A DNA stretch of 64,000 bases from Chromatiales bacterium (GTDB lineage: Bacteria; Pseudomonadota; Gammaproteobacteria; Thiohalomonadales; Thiohalomonadaceae), in contig QKFD01000014.1 in the NCBI GenBank assembly GCA_003251535.1, positions 61,519 to 125,518 of the forward strand, read 5' to 3'. Below, piece by piece: positions 36,781-47,850 of this stretch. Made by a program: the position numbers and the translations under genes. How positions within the stretch are numbered: the stretch's first letter is position 1; each line of letters starts with the position of its first letter. The notes under the pieces are model-generated. The model was given only the letters and a program-made list of their open reading frames with translations. It had not been told where the DNA came from and searched no databases.

Positions 36781-39700
36781 ATGGCCGAGTTCCCTCCCTC
36801 AGACGAGACGGCGGGCGGTAAGGGGGTCGTTGCTGGCGACCCCCTACTGCAGTATCTCGTCGATCCCCTGCCCCAGCGCCTCTTTTTCAAGGATCTCAAC
36901 CTCGTCTATCGCGCCTGTAACGCCGCCTTTGCCCGCGATTTTGGGCTTGAGCCGGCGGCATTGATCGGTCTGACGGATGGTGATCTATTCCCCGCCGAGG
37001 TGGCGGCGCATCTGCGGAGCGCTGATCGCGCCTGTCTCGATAGCGGTAGCTCGCTGGAGCAGAGCGAGCCCTATTTCATCGCTGGCTCGGCGCCGGGGCG
37101 CCAGGTGCGGTTGTGGCGGCGGCCCGTGCGGGATGAGCAGGGGGCAATCATCGGCCTCCACGGTAGTTTTCAGGAGCCTTTTCAGGAGCGGTCTGAGGGG
37201 TGCGACTCGGCGGCTGGACACGGCCAGCGCTATTGGCACCACGCCCCCTTTGCCATGATCGAGTGGGATGGCGCTGGGCGCATTGTGGGTTGGAATCCCG
37301 CTGCCGAACGGCTCTTTGGTTGGTCAGCGGCGGAGATGATCGGCGGCGATGGCGCGGTGTTATCTCCCGCCGGGGCGGCCCTTTGGGAGGGGTTGGCGCC
37401 CGCCGCTGGTCTCGAACAGGGTTGCAGCAAGCACCCCATCCTCACCCGCCGCGGTGATAGCGTCCCCTGCTGTTGGTACCACACCCTGTTGCCGGAGGGG
37501 GCGCTGTCGCTGGTGCAGGATGTCTCTGCCGAGGTGGCGGCGCAAGCAGTGGTCAAGGAGCAGGAGGAGCAGCTGCGTTTGATCATCGAGCATACGCCGG
37601 CGGCGGTGGCGATGTTCGACCGCGAGATGCGCTATCTGATCACCAGCCGCCGCTGGTTGGAGGACCTCCATGTAACGGGGCGTGACCTGACCGGTCTCAG
37701 CCACTATGAGGTGTTCCCGGAGATCCCCGAGCGCTGGCGGGACATCCATCGCCGCTGTCTGGCGGGGGCGGTGGAGCGCTGCGAGCAGGACCCCTTTCCT
37801 CGCGCAGATGGTCGCCTCGATTGGGTCCGCTGGGCCGTGCACCCTTGGCACGAGGTGGAGGGTCGCATCGGTGGCATCATCATCTTCTCCGAGGTGATCA
37901 CTGAGCGGGTGGAGGCGCAGCAGGCGCTGGAGCGGATCCGCGATGAGCTAGAGGAGCGGGTGACGGAACGCACCCGCAAACTGGCCGAGACCAATGACCA
38001 GTTGCGCGCCACCCGGGAGCGCTTGCGGCGGGCCATCGACTACTCCCCCTTCCCCAGCATGTTGCACGCCGAGGATGGGCAGATCATGACCGTCAATCGC
38101 GCCTGGCAGCGTTTGAGTGGCTACCCCGCCCAGGTGCTGCACACCATCTCCGACTGGACCCAACGCGCCTATGGTGAACGCGCCGGGCAGATGGAGCAGC
38201 GCATCCGGCTCCTCAATGAAGGCGACCAGCCGACCGAGGTGGGCGAGGTCACCATTACCACCGCCGATGGCAGTGAGCGCATCTGGGTCTTCAGCTCGGT
38301 GCCGCTCGGCACGCTGCCCGATGGTCGGCGGCTGCGCATGAGCGCCGCCGCCGATATCACCGAACTCAAGGCGGTGGAGGAGGAGCTGAATCGCATCTTC
38401 CACATGTCGCAAGACCTCATCTGCACCACGCGGTTGGATGGGCAGTTACTGTTCATTAACGACGCCTGGGAGCGCTGCTTGGGCTATCGGCGCGAGGCGC
38501 TGTTGCAGGGCTCTGTGCTGGAGTGGGTAGTCCCGGAAGATCGGCCACGTACCGCCGCGGTGTTGGCCGGTTTTGCCGCCGGCAAAGAGGTGACGGACTT
38601 TGAAAACCGCTATCGCACCGCCACCGGTCACACGGTGTGGCTCTCCTGGCGGGCGGTGCCTGACCCTGGGCGCGAGGTCATCTACGCCGTGGCGCGCGAT
38701 GTCACCGATCGCAAACAGGTGGAGCAGGAGCGGGCCGCTACGCTGCGCCGTTACACCATGTTGGTCACCGCCCTCGGCGAGGTGACCTACGAGCACCACG
38801 TGCAGGAGCGGACCATCGATTGGGGTGGCGATTTCCAGCGGGTGCTGGGGTACGCACCGGCGGCGATGGGGCATGACGATGCCGCCTGGTTGGAGCGGGT
38901 TCACCCCAGCGACTATCCCGCGGTGGTGGCGGAGTTCGAGCGGGCGGCGCGGGAGGATCGGCTATTCGATGCCGAGTATCGCTTCCGCAGTGCCAACGGC
39001 GGCTACCTCTGGGTGAATGATCGCGGCACCCTCACCTGCGATGAGTCCGGTCAGCCGCTGGAGGTGATCGGGGTGATGAAGGATATCACCGGTCAGCGCC
39101 TCGCCGAGCAGGCGCTGCGCCGCGAAAAAGAGACCGCGCAGACCTACCTCAACATCGCCGGTGTCATGATGGTGATCATCGATGCCCAGCGTCGCGTGGC
39201 GTTGGTCAACCGGCGGGCGTGCGAGGTGCTGGGGTGGTCAGAGCAGGAGATCTTGGGCAAGGATTGGTTCGAGCATTTCATCCCCGCCCACCAGCGTGAG
39301 CTGGTGGGCGGGGCCTTTGACCAGGTGATGCATGGCGATCTCGCGCCGGTGGAGCACTATGACAATCCGGTGTTGACGCGGGATGGTGAGGAGCGACTCA
39401 TCTCCTGGTACAACACCCTGCTGCGGGATGCTGAAGGGAACATCAGTGGGGTGCTCTCCTCCGGTGAAGACATCACCGATCGCCGCCACATGGAGCAGGC
39501 GTTGCGCGCCGCCAGTGAGGCGGCAGAGGCGGCCAACCGCGCCAAGAGCGGTTTTCTGGCCAATATGAGCCACGAGATCCGCACCCCTATGAATGCGGTA
39601 CTGGGGGTGACCCACCTCCTGCAACAGACCGAACTCGACCCGCGTCAGCGGGACTATCTGCGCAAGATTGCAGGGGCGGGGCGCACCCTGCTCGGCATCC

Positions 39701-41721
39701 TGGATGACATCCTCGACTTCTCCAAGGTGGAGGCGGGCAAGCTGGAGTTGGAGCGGGTGCGCTTTAACCTCGACACCCTCCTGGAAGATCTCGCCGCCAT
39801 CATCTCGGTGAACGCCCGCGAGAAGGATATTGAGGTCTCCTTTGTCATGCCGGCGGAGGTGCCGCGCAGCCTGCTGGGGGATCCGCTGCGGCTGCAACAG
39901 GTGCTGCTCAATCTGGTGGGCAACGCCATCAAATTTACCTCCCAAGGTCAGGTGGTCGTCCGGGTTGCCGTGGAGCGGCGTGCAGGCCGTCAGCTGTGGC
40001 TCCACTTTTCGGTGGCCGACACCGGCATCGGCATCGCCGCCGACAAACTGGGGCTCCTGTTCAAGGCCTTTACCCAGGCCGAAAGCTCCACCTCGCGCCG
40101 GTTCGGTGGCACCGGCTTGGGGCTGACCATCGCCGCTCGTCTAGTGGAGCTGATGGAGGGCACCATCTCGGTAGAGAGTGAAGAGGGGCGTGGTAGCACC
40201 TTTAGCTTCACGGCGGCGTTAGAGGTGGAGGAGGGCGGGGCGAAACCGCCACCGCCAGCGGAGTTGCGGCGCTTGCGGGTGCTGGTGGTGGATGACAATC
40301 CCATCGCCCGCGAGGTGTTGACCCAGATCGGCCGAGGCTTTGGTTGGCAGGTGACAGCGGTGGCGTCAGGGATCGAGGCGCTGCATGAGTTGAGCCGGGT
40401 CGCCGCTGATGTGACCTATCAAGTGGTGCTGCTGGATTGGCGGATGCCGGAGCTGGATGGCATCGCCACGGCGCAGCGGATCCGCGCCCAACACCCCAAA
40501 GAGACGCTGCCGCTCATCGTCATGGTGACTGCCTATGGTCGAGAGCTGGCGGTGGATCAGGGGGAGCAGGAGGTGTTTGACGCCCTGTTGGTCAAGCCGG
40601 TGATGCCCTCCAAGTTGCTGGACACCATCGCCACCACCTTTGGCGTGGCGGTCGCCAACGAGGCCGACGCCGTAGCGCGCGGCGCCCACTCCGGCCTGAG
40701 CGGCTTGCGGGTGTTGGTGGTGGAGGACGAACCCATCAACCGCGAGGTGGCGATGGAGGTGGTGGCGCGGGCCGGCGCCCAGGTGGTCGGTGCCGCCGAT
40801 GGGAGCGAGGCGCTGGCGCTATTGACCACGGCCGAGACGGAACCCTTTGACGCGGTGTTGATGGATGTGCAGATGCCGCAGCTGGATGGCTATGAGACCA
40901 CCCGCCGCCTGCGTAGCCACGGTACCCTCCAGCATCTGCCGATCATCGCCATGACCGCCAACGCCCTACCGGAAGATCGTCGGCGCTGCCTCGCGGCCGG
41001 CATGAATGACTACGTGGCCAAGCCCATCGATGTCGATAGCCTGCTGCACACCCTGGCCCGCTGGACGCGGCGCCAACTCCACCGCAGCCGTAGCGACAGT
41101 GGTGAACTGCCGGCGCTGGAGGGTTTTGATGTCGCTACTACGCGCCAGCGCCTAGGGGGAGACGACCAACTCTACCGGCGTCTACTTGGCGAGTTTCAGC
41201 GCAAATACACCCCCTTCATGGCCGAACTATACCCGCTGCTAGAGCGGGATCCGGCGGCAGCGATGGCGCAGCTCCACGCCCTCAAGGGGGTAGGGGGCAA
41301 TCTCGGCGCCACCCAGGTGCAGGCGGCGGCTGGTGCGCTGGAGCAACAGCTCCAGCGCGGGGTCGGCCACGCCCAACTGCTCTCCCCATTGGCGCAGCTG
41401 GAGCAGGCGCTGACGGTGGTCTTAACGACCCTGGCCCGGGAGTTACCCACGGCCGAGCCCCAGGGAGAGGCGGTGCCGCCAGCGGCCCTCTCCAGCGAGA
41501 CGCTCCAGCTACTGGAGGAGCTGGCTCAACGACTTGATGAGAACAATCTACGGGCCGTCGATCTCCTGGCCGCACTGCAACAGCAACTTGGCAGCAGTGC
41601 CCAGTTGACGGCACTGCGCGAAGCGGTTGACCGGCTCGATTTTCGTACTGCACGTCTCGCCCTGGTGCGCTTGCAAGAGGCGCTAGGGTGGGTTGCAGTC
41701 GCTAAAGAGAGGCAACAATGA
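36781..41721 (+). CDS. Multi-PAS hybrid sensor histidine kinase with two receivers and HPt
   Basis: 1646 residues, no clear membrane segment, so probably a cytosolic sensor. About seven PAS-type domains occupy residues 20-905, with a coiled coil near 385-415. The kinase core has the phospho-accepting His931 ([10 protein letters not shown]) and an ATPase with N (NLVGNAIKF), G1 (VADTGIGI) and G2 (GGTGLGLTI) motifs. Two receiver domains follow with phospho-Asp at 1219 ([10 protein letters not shown]) and 1362 (LMDVQMPQ), then an HPt domain with His1499 ([13 protein letters not shown]). A phosphorelay within one chain is predicted. The stop overlaps the next ATG, so the REC-GGDEF protein is the likely output. 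Confidence 0.93.
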   Translation: MAEFPPSDETAGGKGVVAGDPLLQYLVDPLPQRLFFKDLNLVYRACNAAFARDFGLEPAALIGLTDGDLFPAEVAAHLRSADRACLDSGSSLEQSEPYFIAGSAPGRQVRLWRRPVRDEQGAIIGLHGSFQEPFQERSEGCDSAAGHGQRYWHHAPFAMIEWDGAGRIVGWNPAAERLFGWSAAEMIGGDGAVLSPAGAALWEGLAPAAGLEQGCSKHPILTRRGDSVPCCWYHTLLPEGALSLVQDVSAEVAAQAVVKEQEEQLRLIIEHTPAAVAMFDREMRYLITSRRWLEDLHVTGRDLTGLSHYEVFPEIPERWRDIHRRCLAGAVERCEQDPFPRADGRLDWVRWAVHPWHEVEGRIGGIIIFSEVITERVEAQQALERIRDELEERVTERTRKLAETNDQLRATRERLRRAIDYSPFPSMLHAEDGQIMTVNRAWQRLSGYPAQVLHTISDWTQRAYGERAGQMEQRIRLLNEGDQPTEVGEVTITTADGSERIWVFSSVPLGTLPDGRRLRMSAAADITELKAVEEELNRIFHMSQDLICTTRLDGQLLFINDAWERCLGYRREALLQGSVLEWVVPEDRPRTAAVLAGFAAGKEVTDFENRYRTATGHTVWLSWRAVPDPGREVIYAVARDVTDRKQVEQERAATLRRYTMLVTALGEVTYEHHVQERTIDWGGDFQRVLGYAPAAMGHDDAAWLERVHPSDYPAVVAEFERAAREDRLFDAEYRFRSANGGYLWVNDRGTLTCDESGQPLEVIGVMKDITGQRLAEQALRREKETAQTYLNIAGVMMVIIDAQRRVALVNRRACEVLGWSEQEILGKDWFEHFIPAHQRELVGGAFDQVMHGDLAPVEHYDNPVLTRDGEERLISWYNTLLRDAEGNISGVLSSGEDITDRRHMEQALRAASEAAEAANRAKSGFLANMSHEIRTPMNAVLGVTHLLQQTELDPRQRDYLRKIAGAGRTLLGILDDILDFSKVEAGKLELERVRFNLDTLLEDLAAIISVNAREKDIEVSFVMPAEVPRSLLGDPLRLQQVLLNLVGNAIKFTSQGQVVVRVAVERRAGRQLWLHFSVADTGIGIAADKLGLLFKAFTQAESSTSRRFGGTGLGLTIAARLVELMEGTISVESEEGRGSTFSFTAALEVEEGGAKPPPPAELRRLRVLVVDDNPIAREVLTQIGRGFGWQVTAVASGIEALHELSRVAADVTYQVVLLDWRMPELDGIATAQRIRAQHPKETLPLIVMVTAYGRELAVDQGEQEVFDALLVKPVMPSKLLDTIATTFGVAVANEADAVARGAHSGLSGLRVLVVEDEPINREVAMEVVARAGAQVVGAADGSEALALLTTAETEPFDAVLMDVQMPQLDGYETTRRLRSHGTLQHLPIIAMTANALPEDRRRCLAAGMNDYVAKPIDVDSLLHTLARWTRRQLHRSRSDSGELPALEGFDVATTRQRLGGDDQLYRRLLGEFQRKYTPFMAELYPLLERDPAAAMAQLHALKGVGGNLGATQVQAAAGALEQQLQRGVGHAQLLSPLAQLEQALTVVLTTLARELPTAEPQGEAVPPAALSSETLQLLEELAQRLDENNLRAVDLLAALQQQLGSSAQLTALREAVDRLDFRTARLALVRLQEALGWVAVAKERQQ

Positions 41722-42653
41722 ATAACGTAGTTGAGCCGCCGGTGCTGCTGGTGGTGGACGATGTTCCGGCCAACATCCAGATCCTGCACAGTCTGCTCAA
41801 GGAGGAGTACGAGATCTATTTTGCCACCAACGGGCCCGATGCCCTGGACCTGGCCCACAACCGGGCACCGGACCTCGTGTTGCTGGATGTGATGATGCCG
41901 GTGATGGATGGCTATGAGGTGTGTCGGCAGCTCAAGGCCGATCCCAACACCGAGGAGATCCCGATCATCTTTGTGACCGCCATGGGCGAGGTGGACGATG
42001 AGACCCGGGGCCTGGAGCTGGGGGCGATCGACTACATCACCAAACCCATCAGCCCCGCCATCGTCCGGGCGCGGGTGCGCAACCACATTCGACTCAAGCA
42101 GCAGGGGGACCTGCTGCGGCAACTCTCATTCATCGACGGCCTCACCGGCATCGCCAATCGGCGCCGCTTTGATGAGCTACTCCAGGCGGAGTGGCGGCGC
42201 GCCCAACGCAGCAGCCTGCCGCTGTCGCTGCTCATCTTGGATGTGGACCACTTCAAGGCCTTCAACGATCATTACGGCCACCTAGGGGGCGACGAGGCGT
42301 TGCGGCAGTTGGCAATGGTGCTGCGCCAGGAGCTATCACGGCCGGCGGATCTGGCGTGTCGATATGGTGGCGAGGAGTTTGCCGCGCTGCTGCCAGAGAC
42401 CGATCCGAGCGGCGCGCAGCTGTTGGCGGAGCGGCTGCGGCGGCGCGTGGAGCAGCTGGCCGTGCCGCTGGAGCATGAGGTGGCCCACTTCACGGTCAGT
42501 GTTGGCGTTGCCAGCGCCACACCCTGCGTCGGCCAGTCGGCCATCGATCTACTGGAGCTGGCCGATGAGTGCCTCTATCAGGCCAAACACGCGGGCCGCA
42601 ATCGGGTGGTGGCGCAACCGCTGGAGTTTAGACAACCGCTGAAGGTGGAGTAG
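41718..42653 (+). CDS. Response regulator with diguanylate cyclase (REC-GGDEF)
   Basis: 311 residues. The receiver has the acidic pocket (LLVVDDVP), phospho-Asp in VLLDVMMPVMDG and Lys in DYITKPIS. The GGDEF domain has an intact active site, GGEEF, and an RxxD inhibitory site (RPAD) exactly five residues before it, so product feedback is expected. It should make c-di-GMP when phosphorylated. Overlap with the kinase gene (ATGA) argues for a dedicated pair. Confidence 0.94.
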   Translation: MNNVVEPPVLLVVDDVPANIQILHSLLKEEYEIYFATNGPDALDLAHNRAPDLVLLDVMMPVMDGYEVCRQLKADPNTEEIPIIFVTAMGEVDDETRGLELGAIDYITKPISPAIVRARVRNHIRLKQQGDLLRQLSFIDGLTGIANRRRFDELLQAEWRRAQRSSLPLSLLILDVDHFKAFNDHYGHLGGDEALRQLAMVLRQELSRPADLACRYGGEEFAALLPETDPSGAQLLAERLRRRVEQLAVPLEHEVAHFTVSVGVASATPCVGQSAIDLLELADECLYQAKHAGRNRVVAQPLEFRQPLKVE

Positions 42654-42725
42654 CGAGGGTAGTGCCGTGGCGCTTGCCCTCGCCCCACCATAGTCTCCAT
42701 CGACTCTCCCGCTCCAGGAGCGCAC

Positions 42726-44141
42726 ATGTTCCTCTCCCTTACCTATCGCGGCCCCAACGCCACCGACCTGGGGTATCTGCTGCATAAGCACCCCGAGCGC
42801 GTGCAGAGCTTCCCCCTCAATTTTGGTGCCGCCCACGTCTTCTATCCCGTGGCGACGGCGGAGCAGTGCCAAGCAGTGCTGCTGCTCGATCTCGATCCGG
42901 TGGCCCTGGTGCGGGGGCGCTCAACGGAGGGGAGGAGCCCGGAGAGCGCGGCGCCACTGGCGCAGTATGTGAACGACCGCCCCTACGTCGCCTCCTCCTT
43001 CCTCAGTGTGGCCATCCGGCGGGTGTTCAACACCGCGGTGGCTGGCCATTGCGAGGAGCGGCCGGAGCTGGTGGCCAGCCGTCGGCCGCTGGAGGCGCGC
43101 TGCGGACCCTTCTGTGGTACCGCCGCCGCCGACTGGGCGGAGCGGCTCTTTCGGCCACTGGGTTATCAGGTGGCGTTGACGGTGGAGCAGGCCCCCGATC
43201 TGCCGGCCCTGCGCTGCGTCATGCTGACCCTCAGCGCCGAAACCACGCTGCGCGAACTGTTGACCCACCTCTACGTCCTCATCCCGGTGATCGACGACGA
43301 CAAGCACTACTGGGTAGGCGAGGAGGAGCTGGAGAAGCTCCTGCGCCACGGCGAGGGGTGGCTCGCCAACCACCCGGAGCGGGAGGCGATCACCCGCCGC
43401 TATCTGCGGCGCGGCGGCCCATTGGCGCGCGTCGCCCTCGATCGGCTGCTGGAGTTGGCTGATAGCGGCCCCGAGTCGCTGGCCAATCCAGCGACGGAGG
43501 AGGAGGAGGCCGGCGAGCGCCGCCTCGGCCTCGATGGCCAACGCCTGGCCAGTGTGCGGCAGCTGCTGAAAGAGAGTGGCGCCACGCGGGTGCTCGACCT
43601 CGGTTGTGGCGAGGGCAAGCTGCTGCGGGAGCTGCTCAAGGAGCCCCAGTTTACCGCCATCGTTGGGGTCGATGTGGATACGCGCAGCCTGCAACGGGCC
43701 GCCGAACGGCTGAAGCTAGAGCGGCTGCCGGAGCGGCAGCGGGCCCGCCTGGAGCTGCTCCACTCCTCTCTGACCTATCGTGACCGCCGCCTGGCCGGCT
43801 ACGACGCGGCGGCGGTGGTGGAGGTGATCGAACACCTGGATCCCGATCGGCTGCCGGCCTTTGCCGCGGCCCTGTTTGGCTGCGCGCGCCCCGCTTGGGT
43901 GGTGCTGACCACCCCCAATCGGGAGTTCAACGCCCGTTTTCCCAACCTGGTCGACGGCGCCCTGCGCCATCGTGATCACCGCTTTGAGTGGAGTCGGGCG
44001 GAGTTTGCCGAGTGGTGCGCCGCCATCGCCGCCCGCTATGACTACCACCACCAGATCTCCGGCATCGGCGAGCAGGACCCCGCGCTTGGCCAGCCGACCC
44101 AGCTGGTAATATTCCAACGGCAGGAGGCAGCCAGTGGCTAA
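42726..44141 (+). CDS. hen1: RNA 3'-terminal ribose 2'-O-methyltransferase Hen1
   Basis: 471 residues. Bacterial Hen1 methylates the 2'-OH at the cut 3' end before Pnkp seals it, which protects the repaired RNA from being cut again. The N-terminal half (MFLSLTYRGPNATDLGYLLH; YVNDRPYVASSFLSVAIRRV) is the bacterial-specific Pnkp-binding domain. The C-terminal methyltransferase has the SAM motif VLDLGCGEGKLLREL near residue 290 and the metal-binding EVIEHLD near 365. It overlaps pnkp by eight bases, the standard arrangement of this repair system. Confidence 0.94.
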   Translation: MFLSLTYRGPNATDLGYLLHKHPERVQSFPLNFGAAHVFYPVATAEQCQAVLLLDLDPVALVRGRSTEGRSPESAAPLAQYVNDRPYVASSFLSVAIRRVFNTAVAGHCEERPELVASRRPLEARCGPFCGTAAADWAERLFRPLGYQVALTVEQAPDLPALRCVMLTLSAETTLRELLTHLYVLIPVIDDDKHYWVGEEELEKLLRHGEGWLANHPEREAITRRYLRRGGPLARVALDRLLELADSGPESLANPATEEEEAGERRLGLDGQRLASVRQLLKESGATRVLDLGCGEGKLLRELLKEPQFTAIVGVDVDTRSLQRAAERLKLERLPERQRARLELLHSSLTYRDRRLAGYDAAAVVEVIEHLDPDRLPAFAAALFGCARPAWVVLTTPNREFNARFPNLVDGALRHRDHRFEWSRAEFAEWCAAIAARYDYHHQISGIGEQDPALGQPTQLVIFQRQEAASG

Positions 44142-46692
44142 TCCGAGCGCACCGCTCACCATCCCAGACTTCTCCCTGGTGCTCCTGATGGGCCCCTCCG
44201 GGGCCGGCAAATCGACCTTTGCCGCCCGCCACTTCCTGCCCACCGAGGTGCTCTCCTCTGATCGCTGTCGCGCCTGGGTGGCGGATGACGAAGCGGATCA
44301 AGGCGCCAGCGCGGACGCCTTCGATGTGCTCCACTACATCGCCGCCAAACGGCTCGCCGCCCGTCGTCTGACGGTGATCGATGCCACCCATCTGCGGCGC
44401 GAGGATCGGCACGCCGCTGTGGCACTGGCGCGGCGTTACCATGCGTTGCCGGTGGTGATCGCCTTCGATCTACCGGAGGCGATCTGCCAGGAGCGCAACC
44501 GTCAGCGGTCAGGGCAGCGCCCCAGCGAGCGGGTGATCCGGCAGCAGGTGCGGCTGATGCACCAGGCGCTGCGCGGGCTCAAGCAGGAGGGGATCCGACA
44601 GCTCATCCGCCTCAGCTCAGAGGAGGCGGCCACGGCGGCGGAGCTGGTGCGGGTACCGCTCTACAACGATAGGCGCGGTGAGTCGGGGCCGTTCGACATC
44701 ATCGGTGATCCCCATGGCTGTCTGGCGGAGCTGGAGGGCCTGCTCGACCTGCTCGGCTACCGCCCCGATGCGCAAGGGGTACCCCATCACCCAGCGGGGC
44801 GGCGCGTCATCTTTTTAGGGGATCTGGTGGATCGCGGTCCCCACATCCCGCAGCTGCTGCAACGGGTGATGGCGATGGTGGCGGCCGGAAGTGCCCTCTG
44901 CCTGCCAGGCAACCACGAGGCCAAACTCTTGCGCTGGTTGCGCGGCAAGCAGGTGCAGATCAGCCACGGTCTAGCCGACACCATCGCCCAGATCGAGGCG
45001 CTACCAGAGGCGCAGCGTCGGCCCTTTCTGGCCCAGCTAGAGCCGTTCCTGGATAGCCTGGTGAGCCACTACTGGCTCGATGGCGGCCGCCTGGTGGTGG
45101 CCCACGCCGGCCTCAAGCAGGAGATGCAGGGGCGCGGCTCAGGGGCGGTGCGCGAGTTCTGTCTCTATGGCGAGACCAACGGCGAGATAGACGCCTACGG
45201 GCTGCCGGTGCGGCTCGACTGGGCAGCGGAGTATCGCGGTGAGGCCAAGGTGATCTACGGCCACACCCCAGTACCGCACCTGGAGTGGATCAACAACACC
45301 CTCTGCATCGACACCGGCTGCGTCTTTGGTGGTGCCCTCACGGCACTGCGCTACCCAGAGCTGGAGCCGGTCTCGGTGCCGGCGCTGCGCACCTATGTAG
45401 AGCCCACGCGCCCCCTCGCCACGCCCGGGAGCACGGGCCACTACGGCTGCGGTGAGCTGATGGAGCTAGCGGCGATCGCCGGTAAGCAGCACCTCATCAC
45501 CCGTTACCAACCCCACGTCAACCTCCAAGAGGGACAGACAGCGGCGGCCATTGAGGCGCTGGGGCGCTTCTGTATCGATCCCCGCTGGCTCATCTATCTC
45601 CCCCCCACCATGTCCCCTGCCGAGACCAGTCAGCGCGAGGGACTACTCGAACACCCGGAGGAGGCGTTCGCCTACTATCGGCGCGCCGGGGTGGAGCGGG
45701 TGGTGCTGGAGGAGAAACACATGGGCAGCCGAGCGGTGGTGGTGCTGTGCCGCAGCGCGGCGGCGGCCCAACGCCGCTTTAAGGTCGAGGATGGGGCCTG
45801 TGGGGTGATCTACACCCGTACCGGCCGCCCCTTTTTCAGCGACCCCCAGCTAAGTACGGCGCTGCTGCAACGGCTGGCTGAGGCGCTGACGGCGAGTGGG
45901 TTGTGGGAGCGGCTGGCGAGCGACTGGATCTGCCTCGACTGCGAGCTGCTGCCGTGGTCGGTTAAGGCGCAGGCGCTCATCCGCGAGCAGTATGCCCCAG
46001 TGGGACTGGCCGCCCACCTCGGCCTGGCCGAGGCCACCGCCCTGCTCACCACGGCCCAGCAGCGCGGCCTGGATAGTGGTGCCCTCTTGGCGCACTACAG
46101 CGCCCGTCAGGCGACCGTCGAACGCTACAACCGCGCCTATCGCCACTACCTGTGGCCGGTCAATGGAGTGGACGACCTGCAACTGGCCCCCTTCCACCTG
46201 CTGGCGAGCGAGGGGGCGGTCCATGTTGACAAACCCCACGCCTGGCACATGACCACCTTGGCCGAGCTGGGCCGCGCCGATCCACTGCTGCGCGCCACCG
46301 CCTGGCGAGAGGTCGCCCTCGATGATGCCGACCAACTGGCCGCCGCCATAGCTTGGTGGGAAGAGCTGACCGCGGCGGGCGGCGAGGGGGTGGTGGTGAA
46401 GCCCGCGGCGTTCGTCGCCTACGGTCGCAAAGGGATCCTCCAACCGGCCATCAAGTGCCGAGGGCGGGAGTACCTGCGCATCATCTATGGGCCCGAATAC
46501 ACCCTACCGGGCCAGCTAGAGCGCCTACGCAGCCGCGGCCTAGGGGCCAAACGGCGCCTCGCCATCAACGAATTTTCACTAGGCTTGGAGGCGCTCCACC
46601 GCTTCGTAGCGGGCGAACCACTCCACCGCGTCCACCCCTACGTGGCCGGAGTGCTGGCACTGGAGAGCGAGGCAGTGGATCCGCGGCTGTAG
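44134..46692 (+). CDS. pnkp: Polynucleotide kinase-phosphatase-ligase Pnkp
   Basis: 852 residues with the three modules of bacterial Pnkp. The 5' kinase has the P-loop GPSGAGKST (residues 20-28). The central metallophosphoesterase has IIGDPHGCL near 190, FLGDLVDRGPH and GNHEAKLL, and removes 2',3'-cyclic phosphate. The C-terminal adenylyltransferase/ligase has Lys528 in EEKHMGSRAV and the later motif EGVVVKP. With Hen1 it repairs RNA broken by ribotoxins. It starts at ATG or GTG near 44134 inside the end of hen1 (GTGGC). Length agrees with characterised members. Confidence 0.95.
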   Translation: MANPSAPLTIPDFSLVLLMGPSGAGKSTFAARHFLPTEVLSSDRCRAWVADDEADQGASADAFDVLHYIAAKRLAARRLTVIDATHLRREDRHAAVALARRYHALPVVIAFDLPEAICQERNRQRSGQRPSERVIRQQVRLMHQALRGLKQEGIRQLIRLSSEEAATAAELVRVPLYNDRRGESGPFDIIGDPHGCLAELEGLLDLLGYRPDAQGVPHHPAGRRVIFLGDLVDRGPHIPQLLQRVMAMVAAGSALCLPGNHEAKLLRWLRGKQVQISHGLADTIAQIEALPEAQRRPFLAQLEPFLDSLVSHYWLDGGRLVVAHAGLKQEMQGRGSGAVREFCLYGETNGEIDAYGLPVRLDWAAEYRGEAKVIYGHTPVPHLEWINNTLCIDTGCVFGGALTALRYPELEPVSVPALRTYVEPTRPLATPGSTGHYGCGELMELAAIAGKQHLITRYQPHVNLQEGQTAAAIEALGRFCIDPRWLIYLPPTMSPAETSQREGLLEHPEEAFAYYRRAGVERVVLEEKHMGSRAVVVLCRSAAAAQRRFKVEDGACGVIYTRTGRPFFSDPQLSTALLQRLAEALTASGLWERLASDWICLDCELLPWSVKAQALIREQYAPVGLAAHLGLAEATALLTTAQQRGLDSGALLAHYSARQATVERYNRAYRHYLWPVNGVDDLQLAPFHLLASEGAVHVDKPHAWHMTTLAELGRADPLLRATAWREVALDDADQLAAAIAWWEELTAAGGEGVVVKPAAFVAYGRKGILQPAIKCRGREYLRIIYGPEYTLPGQLERLRSRGLGAKRRLAINEFSLGLEALHRFVAGEPLHRVHPYVAGVLALESEAVDPRL

Positions 46693-46710
46693 TTGGGAGA
46701 GGCGGCAGGA

Positions 46711-47133
46711 CCATGTTGCGGCACCATCCGATGTAGGTCGGCGTTAGCGCAGCGTAACCCGACAACCCTCCGCAGGAGCACCACCACATTCCACTACCGC
46801 TGTTCATATTGCGCGGTGTGGGGATTCCGCTGCTGCGTTTGTGACGGTGGTGCCGGGGTGGGGATTGTTGGGTTACGCTGCGCTAACCCAACCTACCATC
46901 ACCATCGCCAGAGTGGGATCTCCTCCGAGATGGGTGGTTCAGGCAAGCACCTCGAAGTGGACGCTATCCGCTGTAGGTCGGCGTTAGCGCAGCGTAACCC
47001 GACAAACCTCCGCAGGAGCACCACCGCATTCCATTACCGCTGTTCATATTGCGCGGTGTGGGGATTCCGCTGCTGCATTTATGACGGTGGTGCCGGGGTG
47101 GGGGTGGTCGGGTGACGCTGCGCTAACCTGACC
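46711..47133 (+). repeat. Array of two 240-bp repeats (palindrome-ended units), direct orientation
   Basis: Two copies of a unit of about 161-164 bp, 46733-46896 and 46973-47133, begin exactly 240 bases apart. Each has imperfect terminal inverted repeats around GTTAGCGCAGCGTAACC and GGGTTACGCTGCGCTAAC. The 76-base spacer and the sequence before copy 1 (CCATGTTGCGGCAC) belong to the repeat too. A long open frame across it is a by-product of the repeat. The array is inverted relative to 47851-48246. It resembles MITE or REP-like dispersed palindromes common in proteobacteria. Confidence 0.85.
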
Positions 47134-47143
47134 AGGGGGGGTC

Positions 47144-47752
47144 TCAGGGCCGAGTAGCAATGGCGTTGATGCGATCGAAGGCAGTGGCCAGTGTTTCGTC
47201 GTGATCGATGACAATCAGGCGGAATTTGTCATGTAGTCTGAGGGCGTGAAAGTCGCCGTCAATGTATGAGTGGTGTAGGATTTTTGCGAAGCAGGTTAGC
47301 AGGTGTTCGTGAAACTCCTCTAGTTGATCTAGGTTGTCTCCCTTGATGTATATCTCCTGATATCCCACCTGCTCTATCTGCTCTTCCCATCTGCGCCATG
47401 CGTCAGTGAATCTGGGTGCCATCTGTTCATTGACGCAGTCAATAGGCCAGTCGCCCAGGGACCACACCCGTTCGTGTAGTGCCGGCTCGGATAAGATGTC
47501 TCCAGTGGTATGGAGTTGGGCGGCTAAGAAATCTAAATATGATGTTGTTCCAAAGCTGAAACCGATGCTGCCGTATGACACCTGGCAATCCAGGGCAAAG
47601 CCAAAAAATATCTGGTCGGGGTATTGTTTTGCTACGTTGGCGATGCACTCACAAATGCCGGCGCGTATCACCGCTTCCATGGCCTTCCAATCCCACTGTT
47701 TTAGCGCCGCCTCTAGAGATGGGGTCATGTTGGTGTGCTCTTGACAAATCAT
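47144..47752 (-). CDS. DUF4303-like protein
   Basis: 202 residues. The core (YPDQIFFGFALDCQVSYGSIGFSFGTTSYLD) and the C-terminal FHEHLLTCFAKILH resemble DUF4303 proteins, small cytosolic proteins of unknown role. The start is either MICQEHTNM (47752) or the Met eight residues on (MTPSLEAALKQWDW). The gene is clearly AT-richer than its neighbours and is framed by inverted repeat arrays, both signs of acquisition. Confidence 0.7.
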   Translation of the reverse strand: MICQEHTNMTPSLEAALKQWDWKAMEAVIRAGICECIANVAKQYPDQIFFGFALDCQVSYGSIGFSFGTTSYLDFLAAQLHTTGDILSEPALHERVWSLGDWPIDCVNEQMAPRFTDAWRRWEEQIEQVGYQEIYIKGDNLDQLEEFHEHLLTCFAKILHHSYIDGDFHALRLHDKFRLIVIDHDETLATAFDRINAIATRP

Positions 47753-47850
47753 AGTGCCTGCCTAGATGAATGTTCTTCTCTGTGGCTTGGGGGCAATGGG
47801 GGGAAACCTGTTGGTGAGGGCCTGGGTGGGGGCTTGACTTCCTTATGAGA

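Noticed and set aside
46693..47115. 140-residue open frame with internal duplication
   Set aside because: It lies across the two 240-bp repeat units; the internal duplication is the repeat itself, and inverted copies elsewhere break the frame.
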